A program made the translations under genes and the position numbers. From Alphaproteobacteria bacterium (lineage in GTDB: Bacteria; Pseudomonadota; Alphaproteobacteria; Caulobacterales; Caulobacteraceae): DNA of 64,000 bases. The stretch is from contig JANYET010000050.1 of NCBI GenBank assembly GCA_025359785.1, positions 1 to 64,000 of the forward strand. The letters are read 5' to 3'. The notes under the pieces were generated by a model that saw only the letters and a list, made by a program, of their open reading frames with translations, was not told the origin of the DNA and did no database searches. Positions within the stretch are counted from its first letter, which is position 1; each line of letters starts with the position of its first letter. Shown in pieces: positions 1 to 9,033 of the stretch.

Positions 1-1599
1 CGGGTTGGCGAGCGTCCATGCGCCGCCGCCGAACGGCTTGGCCCGCGCGTCGGACAGGAAGCTCCATGTCACCGCTTCGTCGAGGCCGCGTGCGGCGGCG
101 GCGCGGCGGGCGCGGCGCTCCAGTTTCTGTTCGGGTGTCGCGGTGGGTTTCGCCACGCCGGGCAGACGCGCGAGCGGGATCGAGGGGACCTTTCCGATGC
201 CTTCGATACGGATCACTTCCTCGACCAGATCGGCCGGGCCGTCCACGTCGCGGCGCCATGTCGGCACCGTGACGGTCCAGTCGGCCGCGACCACGAAGCC
301 GAGGCTTTCGAGGATCGCCTGTTGCCGGTCCGGCGCGATGGCGAGGCCGCCGAGCGTTTCGGACAGAGCGGGATCATACACGAAGTTGCGCGGCGCGACT
401 GGCGGGGTGCCGGCGCGGGTGACATCGCTGGCTGTGCCGCCACAAATATCGAGCACCAATGCGCAGGCGATGGCGAGGCCGTCTTCGAGGAACGCCGGGT
501 CCACACCGCGTTCGAAGCGCTGGCGCGCGTCGCTGGTCAGGCCGAGTTTCTGGCCGGTGCGCGCGATATGGTCGGGATCGAAGAAGGCGCATTCGATCAG
601 CACGTCGGTGGTCGTGTCCGATACGCCGGATTCCTCGCCACCCATGATGCCGCCGATATCGTGGACGTGCGAGGCGTCGGCGATCACCGTCATGCCAGCG
701 TCCAGCGTATAGGTCTTGCCGTTGAGCGCGAGAACCTGTTCGCCCGCCACTGCCTTGCGCGCGACGAGACCACCGTCGAGCTTCGCGCGATCATAGACGT
801 GCAGCGGGCGACCGAGATCGATCATCACGTAATTGGTGATGTCGACCAGGGCGGAAATCGGCTTCTGGCCGATCGCGGTGAGGCGGCGGCGCATCCATGC
901 GGGTGCGGTGCCGTTCTTCACGCCGCTGACCGACTGGCCGTAGAAAGCCGGGCAGCCTTCGCTATCGTCGGTGCGCACGTCCGGGCCGGAGCCCGCGCCC
1001 GTCACGGGTGCGACGCTGAACGGTTTCAGCGTCCCTAGGCCCGTCGCGGCGAGATCGCGCGCGATGCCGCGCACGCCGGTGCAGTCGGGGCGATTGGGGG
1101 TGAGCTTGACCTCGATCACGGGATCGCCGAGCCCCAGTGCGTCGGCGTACCTCTCGCCGATCTTGCCAGCGAACGTCGCATCGAGTTCGACGATGCCGGT
1201 GTGCGCGTCGCTCAATTCCATTTCGCGTTCGGACAGCATCATGCCGTTGGAGACGACGCCGCGCACCGGCTTCTTCTCGAGCGTCAGCTTGGTGCCGGGG
1301 ATGTAGGCCCCCAGCGGCGCGAACACGCCGACCAGCCCCGCCCGCGCGTTGGGCGCGCCGCACACCACTTCCACGGTCGGCTTGCCGGGCGCGATCTCGA
1401 CTTGCAGCACCCGCAGCTTGTCGGCGTTCGGATGCGGCTTGGCCTCGACCACGCGCGCGATGGTGAACTGCGCCAGCGTCTCGGCCTGGTCCTCGATGCC
1501 GTCCACCTCGACGCCGATCTGGTCGAGCATATGGCGTATGTCGGCCAGCGACGCCTCGGTGTCGAGATGATCTTTCAGCCAGGAGAGCGTGAATTTCAT
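1..1599 (-). CDS. pheT: Phenylalanyl-tRNA synthetase beta subunit (partial, 3' end outside window)
   Basis: PheT pairs with PheS to charge tRNA-Phe in the cytoplasm. The minus strand reads without a stop from an ATG at 1599 to the window edge, giving 533 N-terminal residues of a subunit that is usually about 800 long. It begins MKFTLSWLKDHLDT, typical of the family. An EMAPII-like tRNA-binding domain follows at about residues 40-150 (with VVCGAPNARAG), then the B3/B4 editing region, and a B5 region near residues 400-480. The missing part would be the anticodon-binding end. It is transcribed divergently from the ABC-F gene. pheS should lie upstream in most relatives but is absent here, since the neighbour on that side is the ABC-F gene; it may be encoded elsewhere. 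Identification is firm. Confidence 0.95.
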   Translation of the reverse strand, partial: MKFTLSWLKDHLDTEASLADIRHMLDQIGVEVDGIEDQAETLAQFTIARVVEAKPHPNADKLRVLQVEIAPGKPTVEVVCGAPNARAGLVGVFAPLGAYIPGTKLTLEKKPVRGVVSNGMMLSEREMELSDAHTGIVELDATFAGKIGERYADALGLGDPVIEVKLTPNRPDCTGVRGIARDLAATGLGTLKPFSVAPVTGAGSGPDVRTDDSEGCPAFYGQSVSGVKNGTAPAWMRRRLTAIGQKPISALVDITNYVMIDLGRPLHVYDRAKLDGGLVARKAVAGEQVLALNGKTYTLDAGMTVIADASHVHDIGGIMGGEESGVSDTTTDVLIECAFFDPDHIARTGQKLGLTSDARQRFERGVDPAFLEDGLAIACALVLDICGGTASDVTRAGTPPVAPRNFVYDPALSETLGGLAIAPDRQQAILESLGFVVAADWTVTVPTWRRDVDGPADLVEEVIRIEGIGKVPSIPLARLPGVAKPTATPEQKLERRARRAAAARGLDEAVTWSFLSDARAKPFGGGAWTLANP

Positions 1600-1621
1600 G
1601 AGGATGAGGTCTCGATGCGAA

Positions 1622-1670
1622 CGTCCCCTCTCCCCGTCTTCACGGGGCGAGGGTCGGGGTGAGGGGCGAC
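1622..1670. repeat. GC-rich palindromic intergenic sequence
   Basis: Between pheT and the ABC-F gene lies a C-rich then G-rich stretch whose core (1632-1647) is a hairpin with arms CCCCGT and ACGGGG. It resembles the short intergenic palindromes found elsewhere in this window but is not a clear copy of either repeat family described below. It also sits in the divergent promoter region, so part of it may be leader sequence. Confidence 0.35.
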
Positions 1671-1815
1671 CACAGGCGCGGCTGTCGCCCGGTTCTTGCG
1701 GTGGGTTAGCGCGGCCGATGGCCCCAACGCAAGCCTCGACCCTGCCCCACCCTTCCCCGGCAACGCGGCATGGCGTATGGGCGCGCAACCCCTTGCCAGG
1801 ATCTCAGCACCACCC

Positions 1816-3444
1816 ATGATCAATCTCGACGGTATTTCCAAGCAGAACGGCCACCAGATCCTGTTCATCGACGCCTCCATGGGCGTCCAGAAGGGCGAGA
1901 AGGTCGGGCTTGTCGGCCCGAACGGCGCGGGCAAGACGACGCTGTTCCGCATGATCACCGGCCAGGAGCCGCCGGACGACGGACTGGTCGTGATCGATCC
2001 CGGAATGACCATCGGCTATTTCAGCCAGGACGTCGGCGAAATGTCGGGCCAGAGCGCGGTCGCCGCCGTTATGGACGGCGTCGGGCCCGTCAGCGCTCTG
2101 GCGACCGAGATGTCCCGGCTTGAAGCGGCCATGGTTGATCCCGACCAGGCCGACGCGATGGACGCCATCATCGAACGCTATGGCGAGGTTCAGGGACGCT
2201 TCGAGGAACTGGACGGCTATGCGCTGGACGCGCGGGCGCGCGAAGTTCTGGCCGGCCTGAGCTTCAGCCAGGAACGCATGGACGGCGATGTCGGCCTGCT
2301 GTCGGGCGGCTGGAAGATGCGCGTGGCGCTGGCCCGCATCCTGCTAATGAGGCCGGACGGCATGCTGCTGGACGAGCCCAGCAACCACCTCGACCTGGAA
2401 AGCCTGATCTGGCTCGAGGGCTTCCTCAAGTCCTATGACGGCGCCCTGTTGATGACGTCGCACGACCGCGCCTTCATGAACCGGATCATTGGAAAGGTGG
2501 TGGAGATCGACGCCGGCTCGCTCATCACCTATTCGGGCGATCTCGACTTCTACGACCAGCAGCGCGCGCTCGGCGAACAGCAACGCCAGGCACAATACGA
2601 GCGCCAGCAGGCCATGCTGGCCAAGGAAATCAAGTTCATCGAGCGGTTCAAGGCGCGCGCCAGCCACGCCGCCCAGGTCCAGAGCCGGGTGAAGAAACTC
2701 GACAAGATCGAGCGTGTGGAAGCGCCGCGCCGTCGTCAGTCGGTCCAGTTCGACTTCAGGAGCCCGCCGCGGTCGGGCGACGACGTGATCAGCCTGCGCA
2801 ATGTCCACAAGGGCTATGGCGCCCAGCGGATTTACGAAGGCCTCGATTTCCTGGTGCGCCGCAAGGAACGCTGGTGCGTCCTAGGCGCCAACGGCGCCGG
2901 AAAGTCGACGCTGTTGAAACTCGTTGCCGGCGCCACCACGCCCGATCAAGGCACGGTCGGCATCGGGGCCAGCGTCAGGATAGGCTATTTCGCCCAGCAT
3001 TCCATGGACTTGCTGGACGGCGAGGAAACGATCTTCGAGTCCCTGGACGGCGCCTTCCCCCAGGCAGGCCAGGGCGCGCTGCGAACGCTCGCGGGGTGCT
3101 TCGGCTTCTCCGGCGACGATGTCGAAAAGCCCTGCCGCGTCCTGTCTGGCGGCGAGAAGGCGCGCCTGGTCATGGCCAAGATGTTGTTCGATCCGCCGAA
3201 CCTGCTGGTGCTCGACGAGCCCACCAACCATCTCGACATGGTGACAAAGGAAATGCTGGTTGGCGCCCTCGCGGACTTTGAGGGCACCATGCTCTTCGTT
3301 TCGCACGATCGCCATTTCCTGGCGGCCCTGTCGAACCGCGTGCTGGAGCTGACGCACGACGGGGTCCATCAGTATGGCGGCGGCTATTCGGAATACGTCG
3401 CCCGCACTGGCCAGGAAGCGCCGGGACTGCACCCGGGAGGGTAG
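1816..3444 (+). CDS. ABC-F family ATPase (ribosome-associated type)
   Basis: A soluble protein of 542 residues with two ABC ATPase domains and no membrane segments, the ABC-F layout. These proteins act on the ribosome, usually to relieve stalls or protect against drugs. Domain 1 has Walker A GPNGAGKTT (about residue 35), signature LSGGWKMRVALAR and Walker B LLDEPSNHLD. Domain 2 has GANGAGKST, LSGGEKARLVMAK and LVLDEPTNHLD. A charged linker rich in Arg, Gln and Lys (about residues 235-300) joins them, as in EttA/Uup/YheS. The chosen start is the ATG at 1816, where homology begins (MINLDGISKQ); the upstream in-frame extension looks non-coding. It is divergent from pheT. Which ABC-F subfamily it belongs to cannot be settled by eye. 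Confidence 0.9.
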   Translation: MINLDGISKQNGHQILFIDASMGVQKGEKVGLVGPNGAGKTTLFRMITGQEPPDDGLVVIDPGMTIGYFSQDVGEMSGQSAVAAVMDGVGPVSALATEMSRLEAAMVDPDQADAMDAIIERYGEVQGRFEELDGYALDARAREVLAGLSFSQERMDGDVGLLSGGWKMRVALARILLMRPDGMLLDEPSNHLDLESLIWLEGFLKSYDGALLMTSHDRAFMNRIIGKVVEIDAGSLITYSGDLDFYDQQRALGEQQRQAQYERQQAMLAKEIKFIERFKARASHAAQVQSRVKKLDKIERVEAPRRRQSVQFDFRSPPRSGDDVISLRNVHKGYGAQRIYEGLDFLVRRKERWCVLGANGAGKSTLLKLVAGATTPDQGTVGIGASVRIGYFAQHSMDLLDGEETIFESLDGAFPQAGQGALRTLAGCFGFSGDDVEKPCRVLSGGEKARLVMAKMLFDPPNLLVLDEPTNHLDMVTKEMLVGALADFEGTMLFVSHDRHFLAALSNRVLELTHDGVHQYGGGYSEYVARTGQEAPGLHPGG

Positions 3445-3474
3445 CGACGCTGGCCCCGGGCGCGGCGGCGGGGG

Positions 3475-5010
3475 TCAGTGGGCTCCGAACACCGCCATTA
3501 CGTCGGTGCGGAACGCCGCCATGCTGGCCGGGCGGCTGTAGAACATGTGGCCGCCGGGGTAGATCGACAGCTTCACGCGGCCGACGTCGCCGGAAATCGG
3601 GATCTGGTCGATGACCAGGCGGGAGACGAAATAGGGGCAGCTGAGGTCGTCGTAGCCGTGGGCGATCAGCACCTTCATCTTCGGGTCGGCGGCGATGGCC
3701 TTGCGCAGGTCGGAACTGGCGTCGACCAGTTCGATGCCCTTTTCCCAGTTCTCGCCGACCTCGTAGCTCAGCGCGTTGAACCGGCCCTCGGCCTTCCAGC
3801 CGACCACGCGGGTGTCGAAGTCGACCATGGCGCTGGTGGTGGGCGCGATGATCGCATCGAGGATCGGGTCGCCGCGCCGGCCGTCGGCGGCCCACGGGAA
3901 GGGATCTTCTTGCGTGACGTTGCTGTCGTAGACGCTGGCGATCTTGCCGGTGTCCCGATAGAGCTCGCGCAGGAACGCGCCAATGTCGATGCGGCCGCCC
4001 GAGCGCTTGACGAACTCGGGGTTCAGGCCGGTGAAGGCCGTCACCTTGTCGACCATCCGGTTCACGGCGGCGGGGTCGCGACGGCCTTTCATCAGGTCGA
4101 CGGTGAATTCGCCGCGGGCATAGCCCTCGACCTCGGCCATCAGCGCCGGCGACAGGGTCTTGCCCTGGCGCTCATAGTTGGCGGCGGTCATCGACGGCAG
4201 GCTGGTCACCCAGTTCATCGGCGAGAAGTCGGGGTCCTGGTTCATCCCCGGCTCGAGATAGGGCGAGACCATCACGATGCCGCTGACGCCGACGCCCAGC
4301 TGGGTCTGCAGGAAATAGGTGATCTTGGGCGCGCGGAAGCCGCCGTAGCTCTCGCCCGAGATATACTTCGGCGAGGCCATGCGGCCGTTCTTCAAGAGCC
4401 AGTCGTAGACGATCCGCGAGAGGTACTCGATGTCCGGCTTGATCGAATAGAACCGCTTCTTGGTCTCGTCCTTGTCGACCAGCGAGCGGGAAAAGCCGGT
4501 GCCGACCGGATCGATGAACACCAGGTCGGTGAAGTCCATCCAGGTGCCGGGATTGTCCACCAGCACCGCCGGGTCGGACGGACCGTCGCCCTGCGCGCCG
4601 AACTGCACGCGCTTGGGCCCGATGGCGCCCAGGTTCAGGTAGACCGAGGCCGCGCCGGGGCCGCCGTTGAAGGCGAAGGTCACCGGCCGCTTGGGATCGC
4701 GCGGGCCGTCGAGCACGTAGGCGGTGACCACCACCTCGGCGATCTTCTTGCCCTTTTCGTCGCGCACCGGCAGGGCGCCGACCGTGGCGGTGTAGTTGAC
4801 CGTCTTGCCGGCCACGTGGGTCACCTGCTTGACGCTGGCGGGCTCGGGGAACGGCGGCAGGTCGATGTCGTCCTTTTTGGCCGCGTCCTTGCCGGCATCC
4901 TTCTTGGCGTCAGCCTTTGGTGGGTCGTCGGCCGCGAAGGCGCCCGTGGTCGCGGACAGGCCGAAGGACAGGGCCACAGCGGCCACGGCCGCGATCATCA
5001 ATCTACGCAT
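3475..5010 (-). CDS. Exported serine carboxypeptidase, peptidase family S10
   Basis: Predicted 511-residue secreted peptidase. It starts with a clear Sec signal peptide (MRRLMIAAVAAVALSFGLSA, cleavage near AFA-AD), then a short Lys/Asp/Ala-rich linker. The S10 fold is shown by the oxyanion motif FNGGPGAAS, the nucleophile motif GESYGG, an Asp-bearing HGYDDLSCP segment and the terminal His in YPGGHMFY, giving a complete Ser-Asp-His triad. S10 enzymes remove C-terminal amino acids; here it would act in the periplasm or outside the cell. The start at 5010 is preferred over an upstream in-frame one because GGGGAG lies just before it and the signal peptide begins there. It stands alone, convergent with the ABC-F gene. 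Confidence 0.9.
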   Translation of the reverse strand: MRRLMIAAVAAVALSFGLSATTGAFAADDPPKADAKKDAGKDAAKKDDIDLPPFPEPASVKQVTHVAGKTVNYTATVGALPVRDEKGKKIAEVVVTAYVLDGPRDPKRPVTFAFNGGPGAASVYLNLGAIGPKRVQFGAQGDGPSDPAVLVDNPGTWMDFTDLVFIDPVGTGFSRSLVDKDETKKRFYSIKPDIEYLSRIVYDWLLKNGRMASPKYISGESYGGFRAPKITYFLQTQLGVGVSGIVMVSPYLEPGMNQDPDFSPMNWVTSLPSMTAANYERQGKTLSPALMAEVEGYARGEFTVDLMKGRRDPAAVNRMVDKVTAFTGLNPEFVKRSGGRIDIGAFLRELYRDTGKIASVYDSNVTQEDPFPWAADGRRGDPILDAIIAPTTSAMVDFDTRVVGWKAEGRFNALSYEVGENWEKGIELVDASSDLRKAIAADPKMKVLIAHGYDDLSCPYFVSRLVIDQIPISGDVGRVKLSIYPGGHMFYSRPASMAAFRTDVMAVFGAH

Positions 5011-5162
5011 GCAGGAATCTCCCCGTTGCGGCCAAGATGGCCGAGACCGGAGCGTCCGCAAGTTAAACCGGCGATAGATTTCGCGGGCGGGCGTCAGAGC
5101 AATGCTAGGCTTCGCAAATTCGAGATTCCCGAGGCCGGCGTTGGCCCTCACAGGAGATTTTC

Positions 5163-5720
5163 ATGAAAGCCGTCGTTTTCGCCGCCCTGGCCATTTTCGC
5201 CGCCGCTGGCTCCGCGGTCGCCCAGCCGCCGACGCCGCCCAAGATGCAGACCGAGGCGGCGAACTACGTCTCGATCCCCATGCAGATCGACGTGAAGAAG
5301 CCGGCGGCCGAGGTGTGGAAGCGGATCGGCAAATATTGCGACATCGCCGAGTGGCTGCAGATCGCGGCGGGCTGCCAGATCACGTCGGGCAAGGACGGCG
5401 AGGTCGGCGCGGTGCGGACGGTGGGCCGCGAGATCCTGGTCGGCCGGACCGAGCTTTCCTACAGCTACACACAGCCGGTCTACGAATGCCGGCCCTACAA
5501 CCTCTACCACGGCACGCTGGAGGCCCGGCCGCTGAGCGCCAAGACGTCGCGGATCGTCTACACCCTGATGTACGACAACTCGCGCGTGGCGGGCGACGAT
5601 GCGGCCAAGGCCGCCGAAATCCAGCGCCGCCGGACCACCTTTGAACGCGCCCTGGCCAACATGAAGGTTCTGGCCGAGGGCGGGACCTTGCCGCCGCCGC
5701 CCGCGCCAGTTGCGCGGTAG
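5163..5720 (+). CDS. Exported SRPBCC (START-like) family protein
   Basis: A 185-residue protein with a signal peptide (MKAVVFAALAIFAAAGSAVAQ) followed by one SRPBCC or polyketide-cyclase-like domain of about 150 residues. Recognisable elements are the opening strand SIPMQIDVKKPAAEVWKRIG, the CDIAEWLQIAAGCQI segment and the C-terminal helix. These helix-grip folds bind hydrophobic ligands, but no ligand or catalytic residue can be named here. It ends in a short Pro/Ala tail. GGAG lies 9 bases before the ATG. It is divergent from the S10 peptidase and followed after 113 bases by the MliC-like gene on the same strand; a shared transcript is possible. Confidence 0.75.
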   Translation: MKAVVFAALAIFAAAGSAVAQPPTPPKMQTEAANYVSIPMQIDVKKPAAEVWKRIGKYCDIAEWLQIAAGCQITSGKDGEVGAVRTVGREILVGRTELSYSYTQPVYECRPYNLYHGTLEARPLSAKTSRIVYTLMYDNSRVAGDDAAKAAEIQRRRTTFERALANMKVLAEGGTLPPPPAPVAR

Positions 5721-5833
5721 ACGCAGGCCGGCTCGCCACATTTCGCGGTTTCCAGGAACAGCTTTCCCAGGCCTTAAATACACGGCATAATTTCCGTCAG
5801 ACGATTGAAGACATCGCCAAGGGAAATTCCGGG

Positions 5834-6172
5834 ATGAAGTCTTTTGCGCTGATCTCAGTGACGCTTGCACTTGGCTTGACTGCGGCGGCGGCGGTCGCCG
5901 CGGCGCCGATGCAGCCGCCGATGAACGATTTCGCTCAGGCCTTCTATAAGTGCGACGGCGGCGACGCCTTCATGATGTCCTACGACGCCGAGGACGCCAA
6001 GACCGCGACGCTGGCCGGCAATCACGACAACAAGCATCATGAGTTGAAGCGCATCCCCAGCGACAGCGGGGTTCAGTACGCCGGCGACCACGTCACCTTC
6101 TGGACCGACGGCAAGACCGTGCGGGTGGACGGCGCGCTGGCGTTCAAGAACTGCAAACTGAAGTCGAGCTGA
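5834..6172 (+). CDS. MliC-like exported protein (C-type lysozyme inhibitor fold)
   Basis: A 112-residue exported protein with a signal peptide ending near AVAAAP. The mature part has the MliC pattern: a first cysteine in FYKCDGG, an acidic and threonine-rich middle, the FWTDGKTVRVDG strand and a final cysteine in KNCKL that would pair with the first. MliC/PliC proteins inhibit C-type lysozymes in the periplasm. There is no lipobox cysteine, so it would be soluble rather than lipid-anchored. It is a single gene, convergent with valS 21 bases away. The fold call rests on motifs and spacing; the lysozyme-inhibitor activity is family inference. Confidence 0.7.
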   Translation: MKSFALISVTLALGLTAAAAVAAAPMQPPMNDFAQAFYKCDGGDAFMMSYDAEDAKTATLAGNHDNKHHELKRIPSDSGVQYAGDHVTFWTDGKTVRVDGALAFKNCKLKSS

Positions 6173-6193
6173 CGGCGAACTGACGGCGGCCGA

Positions 6194-8890
6194 TCAGACC
6201 GCCGCGGCCAATCGGGCGAGCGCGGCTTCCAGCTTGGCCTTGGCGGCTTCGGCGTCGGCCAGGCGTTCGCGGTTCTCCTCGACCACCTCCTCCGGCGCGC
6301 GGGCCACGAAGTCGGCGTTGGCGAGCTTGCCGGCGGTTCGGGCGATGTCGGCGGCGAGGACCCCCACCTCCTTGGAAAGCCGGCCGCGTTCGGCGGCCAC
6401 GTCGATGAACTCGGCGACCGGCAGGGCGAAGGATACGCCATCGACGATGAACGGGATCGCCCCGGCCGGCGCCTCGCTCACCGAACGGACCTCGGCCACG
6501 CGCAGCATCTTGGCGATCAACGGCGTGGCCTGCTCCAGCACCGCGCGCTGGCCGGCGTCGGCCTCGAGGATCAGCAGCGGCGGCTTGGCGGAATGCGGGA
6601 CGTTCAGGGCCTCGCGCACCGAGCGGCCCTCGACGATGGTCTCGACGATCAGTCCGATCTCGGCGTCGGCCACGGGGTCGATCAGGCTCGACGGCAGGTC
6701 CGGCCAGCGGGCGACCATCAGGAAGGCCTTGTGGTCGCGCGCGGCGCCGAGGTCGGCGGTCTGGGCCCAGATTTCCTCGGTGATGAACGGCATGACCGGG
6801 TGCAGCAGCTTCAGCACCACATCCAGCACCCAGGCCGCCGTCGCCTGCGTCTCGGCCTGGGCCACGAGGTCGGCAGGCGGTTCATCCGGCTTGCCCAGCA
6901 GGGGCTTGGCCAGCTCCACGTACCAGTCGCAATACTGGCGCCAGATGAAGCGGTAGAGCGTCTCGGCGGCCTGGTCGAAGCCGCAGCCGTCCAGCGCCGC
7001 GGTCACGGCCTGAGCCGTCCGCGTCGTCTCGCCGACGATCCAACGGTTCAGCGGCGCCTTGACCGCCGCCGGATCGAACCCCTCGGCCCGCGCGCAGCCG
7101 TTCACCACGCAGAAGTTGGTGGCGTTCCACAGCTTGGTGCCGAAGTTGCGGTAGCCCTCGATCCGCTCGCGCGAGAGCTTGATGTCCCGCGCCTGCCCCG
7201 ACATGGCGGTGAGCGTGAAGCGCAGCGCATCGGCGCCATAGTCGTCGACGAGTTCCAAGGGGTCCATGACGTTGCCCTTGGACTTGCTCATCTTCTTGCC
7301 CTCGGCGTCGCGCACCAGGGCGTTGATGAAGATGCGCTTGAACGGGACCTGACCGTCCATGAAGTGGATGCCCTGCATCATCATCCGGGCGACCCAGAAG
7401 AAGATGATGTCGAAGCCGGTGATCAGGGTGTGGGTCGGATAGAAGCGGGCCAGGTCGCTGGCCTTGTCGGGGGTCTTCTCCGGCCAGCCCAGGGTCGAGA
7501 ACGGCCACAGCGCGGACGAGAACCAGGTGTCGAGCACATCCTCGTCCTGGCGCAGCGGCTCGTCGCGGCCGTAGTGCTCCAGCGCCTGCGCCTTGGCCCC
7601 GGCTTCGGTCTCGGCGACGAAGATCTTACCGCCCGGGCCGAACCAGGCCGGGATGCGATGGCCCCACCAGAGCTGGCGCGAGATGCACCAGGGCTGGATG
7701 TTCCGCATCCACTCGAAATAGGTCTTCTCCCAGGCCTTGGGCACGAAGACCGTGTCGCCGTTTTCGATCGCCGCGATGGCCGGCTTGGCCAGCACCTCGG
7801 CGTTCACGTACCACTGGTCGGTCAAATAGGGCTCGACGACGACGCCGGAGCGGTCGCCGTGCGGCACCATGTGGCGCGTCTTTTCGATGCCGCGCAGCAG
7901 GCCCAGCGCCTCGAACGCCTCGACCACCTTCTTGCGCGCCGCGAACCGGTCGAGACCGCGATATTCGGGCGGCGCATTGTCGTTGATGTGCGCGAAGTCG
8001 TCGAAGATATTGATCATCGGCAGGTTGTTGCGCTTGCCGACCAGGAAGTCGTTGAAGTCGTGCGCCGGGGTGATCTTCACCGCCCCGGAGCCCTTTTCCG
8101 GGTCGGCATAGTCGTCGGCGATGATGGGGACCGGCCGGTTCACGATGGGCAGGCGCACGGCCCGGCCGATCAGGCCCTGGTAGCGTTCGTCCTTCGGATG
8201 CACGGCGACGGCGGTGTCGCCCAGCATGGTCTCCGGCCGGGTGGTAGCGACTACGATCTCGCCGGAGCCGTCCTCCAGCGGATAGGCGAAGTGCCAGTAG
8301 TGGCCGTCCACCTCGCGCTGCTCGACCTCCAGGTCGGAGATCGCCGTCTGGAAGTGCGGATCCCAGTTCACCAGCCGCTTGTCGCGATAGATCAGCTTTT
8401 GCTTGTAGAGCGTGACGAAGACCTTGCGGACCGCCGCCGACAAGCCCTCGTCCAGCGTGAACCGCTCACGGCTCCAGTCGCAGGAGGCGCCCAGGCGCTT
8501 CAGCTGATTGGTGATGGTCCCGCCGGACTTGGCCTTCCACTCCCAGATCTTCTCCACGAAGGCCTCGCGGCCCATGTCGCGGCGGCTCTGGTTGCCGGCT
8601 TCGGCGAGTTGGCGCTCCACGACCATCTGCGTGGCGATGCCGGCGTGGTCGGTGCCGGGCAGCCACAGCGCGGCCTTGCCCCGCATCCGCTCAAAGCGGA
8701 TCAGCACGTCCTGCAGGGTGTTGTTCAGCGCATGCCCGATGTGCAGCGAGCCGGTGACGTTCGGCGGCGGGATGACGATCGAAAACGGCTCGGCGTTCGG
8801 ATCGTCGATGGGCTTGAATCCGCCGGACGCCTCCCAGGCGGCATAGAGGCGCGGCTCGACGGATTTCGGATCGAAGGTCTTTTCAAGCAT
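6194..8890 (-). CDS. valS: Valyl-tRNA synthetase
   Basis: Full-length class I synthetase, 898 residues. It joins valine to tRNA-Val and edits mischarged threonine. The HIGH motif is GSLHIGHALN near residue 47 and the KMSKS loop is EGKKMSKSKGN near residue 535. A CP1 editing insertion with ATTRPETMLGDTAVAV lies between them. The C-terminal anticodon-binding domain is followed by the usual ValS coiled-coil arm (last 65 residues, rich in Ala, Glu and Arg). The gene lies just downstream of popZ on the same strand, separated by a 113-base palindromic repeat. Confidence 0.98.
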   Translation of the reverse strand: MLEKTFDPKSVEPRLYAAWEASGGFKPIDDPNAEPFSIVIPPPNVTGSLHIGHALNNTLQDVLIRFERMRGKAALWLPGTDHAGIATQMVVERQLAEAGNQSRRDMGREAFVEKIWEWKAKSGGTITNQLKRLGASCDWSRERFTLDEGLSAAVRKVFVTLYKQKLIYRDKRLVNWDPHFQTAISDLEVEQREVDGHYWHFAYPLEDGSGEIVVATTRPETMLGDTAVAVHPKDERYQGLIGRAVRLPIVNRPVPIIADDYADPEKGSGAVKITPAHDFNDFLVGKRNNLPMINIFDDFAHINDNAPPEYRGLDRFAARKKVVEAFEALGLLRGIEKTRHMVPHGDRSGVVVEPYLTDQWYVNAEVLAKPAIAAIENGDTVFVPKAWEKTYFEWMRNIQPWCISRQLWWGHRIPAWFGPGGKIFVAETEAGAKAQALEHYGRDEPLRQDEDVLDTWFSSALWPFSTLGWPEKTPDKASDLARFYPTHTLITGFDIIFFWVARMMMQGIHFMDGQVPFKRIFINALVRDAEGKKMSKSKGNVMDPLELVDDYGADALRFTLTAMSGQARDIKLSRERIEGYRNFGTKLWNATNFCVVNGCARAEGFDPAAVKAPLNRWIVGETTRTAQAVTAALDGCGFDQAAETLYRFIWRQYCDWYVELAKPLLGKPDEPPADLVAQAETQATAAWVLDVVLKLLHPVMPFITEEIWAQTADLGAARDHKAFLMVARWPDLPSSLIDPVADAEIGLIVETIVEGRSVREALNVPHSAKPPLLILEADAGQRAVLEQATPLIAKMLRVAEVRSVSEAPAGAIPFIVDGVSFALPVAEFIDVAAERGRLSKEVGVLAADIARTAGKLANADFVARAPEEVVEENRERLADAEAAKAKLEAALARLAAAV

Positions 8891-8907
8891 GGGCGGTCAC
8901 TACCAGT

Positions 8908-9020
8908 TCCTCCCCCTCAGGGGGAGGTGGCCCAAAGGGCCGGAGGGGGTTTCAGCCACTGAGCTCGGCGGATGAAACCCCCTCAGTCAGCTGCGCTGAC
9001 AGCTCCCCCCGAGGGGAGCA
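8908..9020. repeat. Intergenic palindromic repeat, family 1, copy A
   Basis: A 113-base element between valS and popZ. It has CCTCCCCCTCAGGGGGAGG at one end, a GGAGGGGGTTTC/GAAACCCCCTC pair in the middle, and CTGCGCTGACAGCTCC followed by a CCCCGAGGGG-type palindrome at the other end. The same order of blocks occurs in reverse orientation at 40785-40932, so this is a dispersed element and not a chance terminator. The outer palindrome may still act as a terminator between the two genes. Confidence 0.8.
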
Positions 9021-9033
9021 TCTGCCGCGTCGA

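Noticed and set aside
6593..8962. Long open frame on the strand opposite valS
   Set aside because: It is a mirror frame produced by high GC at third codon positions. It has no homology or ribosome site. The same applies to the long frames opposite the S10 peptidase, the RND pump and uvrA.
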